DNA of 8,333 nucleotides, taken from positions 1 through 8,333 of the forward strand of contig CAJAHZ010000177.1 in NCBI GenBank assembly GCA_903939665.1, read 5' to 3'. Of the stretch, positions 5,785 to 8,333 are shown piece by piece. Source of the stretch: an uncultured Pseudomonadota bacterium (GTDB taxonomy: Bacteria; Pseudomonadota; Gammaproteobacteria; Burkholderiales; Rhodocyclaceae). The notes under the pieces are model-generated. The model was given only the letters and a program-made list of their open reading frames with translations. It had not been told where the DNA came from and made no database searches. A program made the position numbers and the translations under genes. The stretch's first letter is position 1, and each line of letters begins with the position of its first letter.

Positions 5785-6918
5785 TTACGACGGTTTCAGC
5801 GTCCGACCCAAGCGGGCGGAAAGATCGTTGAGCGTTCGCTGAGTCTCGGCGCTGAAGTCAAAAATTTCGATCAACTGATCCGTCTTCGATCGAATGATCT
5901 GCCTGACGCTCTCCTCATGCGCTTCCAGCATGCCCAGACTGGAAAATTCGGCATCGAGATCGGCCAGCATCGTGCGCATGGTATCCGAGCCCTGATAACG
6001 CGCCCGCTCGTACTTTTCACTGAACGCATGGACCGTGTTGCTCAAGGCATGCAGCAAACCGGCGATCTCGGCCTTCGTCCCCGCACTCTCCTGGCAGGTC
6101 AGCGTCGCCTGCAGTTTGGCATCAACCGTTTCGGCGGCAATGGCCAGATGGTCTCTCAACCTGCCACACAAGTCCGGATCATCCAGCGGCATGTTGTTGA
6201 CCAGCAGGGACACCCGATCAAAATTAAAAGCGGTGCGGTTCTTGTAAGTCGCGATGGTGCCCAGAGAACGCACCTGGTTGATGATTGACGCCTCCAGCGG
6301 CCGGACCTCGCCAGCCACATTCAGCGTCAGCTCGAATCCCGGCAATCTGAACTGCAAGACGCCATCCAGATGATAGGTTTTCAACATATTCAGGCTGGCA
6401 TCGGCGATCTCACGATAACCATCGCAAGCATTCAGGGAGCGCAAAAACTTCACCAGCACAGCGTACTCATCAAGATTGGACATCACCAGCGTGGCCAGCC
6501 TGTCCGAATCCTCCAGCCGGTGCCGCAAACTTGACTTGTCTTCCCCCCTGCGCCGCAGGGCCGCCACTTTCTGCTTGAGTTCGGCGAACTTGATCGGCTT
6601 GACGATGAAATCGTCACCGCCAGCATCGTAGCCGGCCAGTCGTGATTCCAGATCGTCGAGCCCGGAGATAAAGATCACCGGAACCGCACTGCAAGCAGGC
6701 TGACGCCGGATGTATTGGCACAGGGCATAGCCATCCATTTCAGGCATATCGATGTCCAGCATGAAAAGATCGGGGAGCTTCTCGGCCATCCGTTCGATGC
6801 ACGCTGCGCCGGAGTCGAATGATTCGACGTCATAGAGCTGGCCAAAAGTCGACTCGATCAGGCAGCGGTTGGCATCCACATCGTCGACGATAAAAAGGGT
6901 GTATTCGTGATCCATCAT
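5785..6918 (-). CDS. Response regulator with N-terminal receiver and unassigned C-terminal region
   Basis: The 377-residue protein begins with a complete receiver domain (about residues 6-124). It has the acidic pair D12-D13 in FIVDDVDANR, phospho-acceptor Asp55 in MLDIDMPEMDGYAL, Ser85 in VIFISGLDD and Lys107 in IVKPIKF. After a charged linker (RRRGEDKSSLRHRLEDSDRL), residues about 150-272 form a mixed alpha/beta segment (GYREIADASLNMLKTYHLDG, LLVNNMPLDDPDLCGRLRDH) that looks GAF-like to me. The final hundred residues are helical with heptad character. I see no DNA-binding, GGDEF, EAL, HD-GYP or CheB domain. The start is one of two adjacent ATGs, 6918 or 6915. AGGAG lies 4 bases before the first and 7 before the second, so 6915 (MDHEYTLFIVDD) is equally possible. 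The gene is 7 bp behind the kinase, whose TAG stop overlaps the Shine-Dalgarno sequence, so the two are probably coupled and act as a pair. Confidence 0.85.
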   Translation of the reverse strand: MMDHEYTLFIVDDVDANRCLIESTFGQLYDVESFDSGAACIERMAEKLPDLFMLDIDMPEMDGYALCQYIRRQPACSAVPVIFISGLDDLESRLAGYDAGGDDFIVKPIKFAELKQKVAALRRRGEDKSSLRHRLEDSDRLATLVMSNLDEYAVLVKFLRSLNACDGYREIADASLNMLKTYHLDGVLQFRLPGFELTLNVAGEVRPLEASIINQVRSLGTIATYKNRTAFNFDRVSLLVNNMPLDDPDLCGRLRDHLAIAAETVDAKLQATLTCQESAGTKAEIAGLLHALSNTVHAFSEKYERARYQGSDTMRTMLADLDAEFSSLGMLEAHEESVRQIIRSKTDQLIEIFDFSAETQRTLNDLSARLGRTLKPS

Positions 6919-6923
6919 GGCGC

Positions 6924-6928
6924 TCCTA
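6924..6928 (-). promoter_or_regulatory. Shine-Dalgarno of the response regulator overlapping the kinase stop
   Basis: On the minus strand the junction reads TTTAGGAGCGCCATGATGG. The kinase stop TAG supplies the first bases of AGGAG, and the regulator ATG pair follows 4 and 7 bases later. Ribosomes finishing the kinase are placed directly at the next start, so the two proteins are likely made in a linked ratio. Confidence 0.7.
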
Positions 6929-8333
6929 AAGCACTGCAACTTGTTTCGCGAGGTAATCGGCAATGACGGGCACCAGAACGTCGAGCTCGGCCTCGAGACG
7001 CCCCAGCAGATCGACAAAGCCGCTGGCATCCCCCGCAGTCGCTGCGGCCTCGACCAATGCGCAGACTTGTTGCGCACGAAAAGCGCCGATCTGACTCAAG
7101 CTCCCCTTGAGGCGATGGCTGACCATCCTCACCCGCGCCACGTCGCTATCGCTGATCGCATCCGCCAAACCGCGCCGGTCGCCGCTTATCTGTTCGCAAA
7201 CGATCGGCAATATCATGCGCAGAATGCTCACGTCTCCATCCATCAGCTCGAGTGCTGCCGCCACATCCAGCACCGCGCGCTCGCCATTCGGGGCGGGCGC
7301 TTCAATCGGCATCCCGGTCGACCGGCCAGGCACGCCGATCAGCTTGCTGCGCAAATCCCGGCTGCGCACCGGCTTGGACAAATAGTCGGTCATTCCCGCC
7401 GCCAGGCATTGCTCCCGAAAGCCCGGGATGGCGTGCGCCGTCAGCGCGATGATTGGAATATCGATACCCAGCGCACGGATCGCCCGCGTCGCGCCAAAGC
7501 CATCCAGCCTCGGCATTTCGATGTCCATCAAAATCACGTCAAATGAGTTTTCCCGTGCCTTGCCGACGGCCTCCTCGCCATCCTGCGCCACCGTCACGGT
7601 ATGGCCTGCGTTAATCAGAACCGTCGTCGCGAATCTCTGGTTGGTCGGGTTGTCTTCGGCCAAAAGGATATTCAGCCCGGCGGCGTTCGAGTCATCCACC
7701 GCGATAGTCGCCTGGAGACTCTCGGCAGTTGCGTCGGAGCGACCGAAGCGCGCATCAAACCGGAACACGCTACCCGCCCCCGCTTCGCTCTCAACCCGGA
7801 TGGTCCCGTGCATCAACGCCACCAGACGACTGCAGATCGCCAGCCCCAGCCCGGTGCCGCCAAACTGGCGGGTCGTCGAAGCATCGGCCTGCGTGAAGGA
7901 TTCGAAGATCATCGCTTGTTGTTCGCGCGCAATCCCCATGCCGGTGTCACTGACGCTGAACAGAAGCCTTGCATGCTCAGCCCCGAGTTCATCGACTGCC
8001 GCAGAAAGCACGATGCGTCCCCGCTCGGTAAATTTGATCGCGTTGCCCACCAGATTGATGATCACCTGACGCAATCGCGTGGGATCGCCGATCAGAACAT
8101 CCGGCACGCCATCGCCAATCGTCAAATCAAGCGCCAGCCCCTTCTCGGCAGATCGCACCGACATCGCCCGCATCGTCTCGGAGAGAAGACTGCGCGGCTC
8201 GAAGCTCACGCACTCCAGCGCCATCTTTCCCGCTTCAATTTTCGACAAATCGAGGATGTCATTGAGGAGGATGAGCAAGCTGCGCGCCGAACTGTGGGCG
8301 AGTTCAACGTACTCGCGTTGCCCCGTCGTCAAC
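6926..8333 (-). CDS. Hybrid sensor histidine kinase with receiver and HPt domains (5' end outside window)
   Basis: The frame is open to the right edge, so the sensor region and phospho-accepting H-box are missing; 468 residues are visible. Visible residues about 6-40 are the second helix of the HisKA dimerisation domain (LLILLNDILDLSKIEAGKM). The HATPase domain follows, with N-box INLVGNAIKFTERG (Asn97), G1 SDTGMGIA (Asp129), F-box FESFTQAD and G2 GGTGLGLAI (158-166). A receiver spans about 220-335, with acidic residues in LLAEDNPTNQ, phospho-acceptor Asp270 in ILMDIEMPRLDG, Thr298 in ALTAH and Lys320 in LSKP. A C-terminal HPt domain (about 355-465) has its active histidine at 406 in SHRLKGSLSQIGA. 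All catalytic residues that can be seen are intact, so a His-Asp-His-Asp relay ending on the adjacent response regulator is the natural inference. The signal cannot be inferred from this portion. Confidence 0.93.
   Translation of the reverse strand, partial: LTTGQREYVELAHSSARSLLILLNDILDLSKIEAGKMALECVSFEPRSLLSETMRAMSVRSAEKGLALDLTIGDGVPDVLIGDPTRLRQVIINLVGNAIKFTERGRIVLSAAVDELGAEHARLLFSVSDTGMGIAREQQAMIFESFTQADASTTRQFGGTGLGLAICSRLVALMHGTIRVESEAGAGSVFRFDARFGRSDATAESLQATIAVDDSNAAGLNILLAEDNPTNQRFATTVLINAGHTVTVAQDGEEAVGKARENSFDVILMDIEMPRLDGFGATRAIRALGIDIPIIALTAHAIPGFREQCLAAGMTDYLSKPVRSRDLRSKLIGVPGRSTGMPIEAPAPNGERAVLDVAAALELMDGDVSILRMILPIVCEQISGDRRGLADAISDSDVARVRMVSHRLKGSLSQIGAFRAQQVCALVEAAATAGDASGFVDLLGRLEAELDVLVPVIADYLAKQVAVL

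Noticed and set aside
5775..5788. GTAA...TTAC inverted repeat at the end of the response regulator gene
   Set aside because: The stem is only 4-5 bp and A/T-rich, too weak to be called a terminator.
6919..7077. Upstream extension of the response regulator to 7077 (430 aa)
   Set aside because: The added residues overlap the kinase HPt coding region and look like frame-shifted sequence. A good AGGAG lies just before the ATG pair at 6918/6915.

Overview
The window is about 60% G+C, and its protein-coding content looks like an ordinary chromosomal segment of a betaproteobacterium. I would guess the Rhodocyclales (Dechloromonas/Azonexus-like). This rests on the gene order recN-nadK / hrcA-hemH and on the character of the proteins, so the class is an inference and the genus is a guess. 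The sequence holds seven protein genes, two of them cut by the window edges. I found no tRNA, rRNA, CRISPR array, insertion sequence or phage gene.

Layout, left to right. Positions 1-190 (+) are the 3' end of a GDT1/UPF0016 membrane transporter. It converges on a short minus-strand gene at 219-827 for a predicted SprA-related zinc metalloprotease (HEQAH motif). A minus-strand pair follows: recN (DNA repair ATPase, 907-2562) and, just upstream of it, nadK (NAD kinase, to 3514). An intergenic region at 3515-3603 separates nadK from the divergent plus-strand pair hrcA (heat-shock repressor, 3604-4632) and hemH (ferrochelatase, 4632-5732), which overlap by one base. After a 52-bp convergent gap comes a minus-strand two-component pair. 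It consists of a response regulator with an unassigned C-terminal half (5785-6918) and, 7 bp upstream, the C-terminal 468 or so residues of a hybrid histidine kinase (HATPase, receiver, HPt) that runs off the right edge.

How the genes fit together. The nadK-recN / hrcA block belongs to a conserved neighbourhood; in E. coli, grpE occupies the place taken here by hrcA. The hrcA upstream region carries an exact match to the sigma-32 -10 consensus (CCCCATTT) but no CIRCE operator, so heat-shock sigma control looks more likely than HrcA autorepression at this spot. The kinase and regulator at the right end are translationally coupled and should form a phosphorelay with output through an uncharacterised module, not DNA binding. 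No plainly novel system is visible. The points most worth a second look are the regulator's C-terminal domain, the hrcA upstream region, and the SprA-related gene behind recN.
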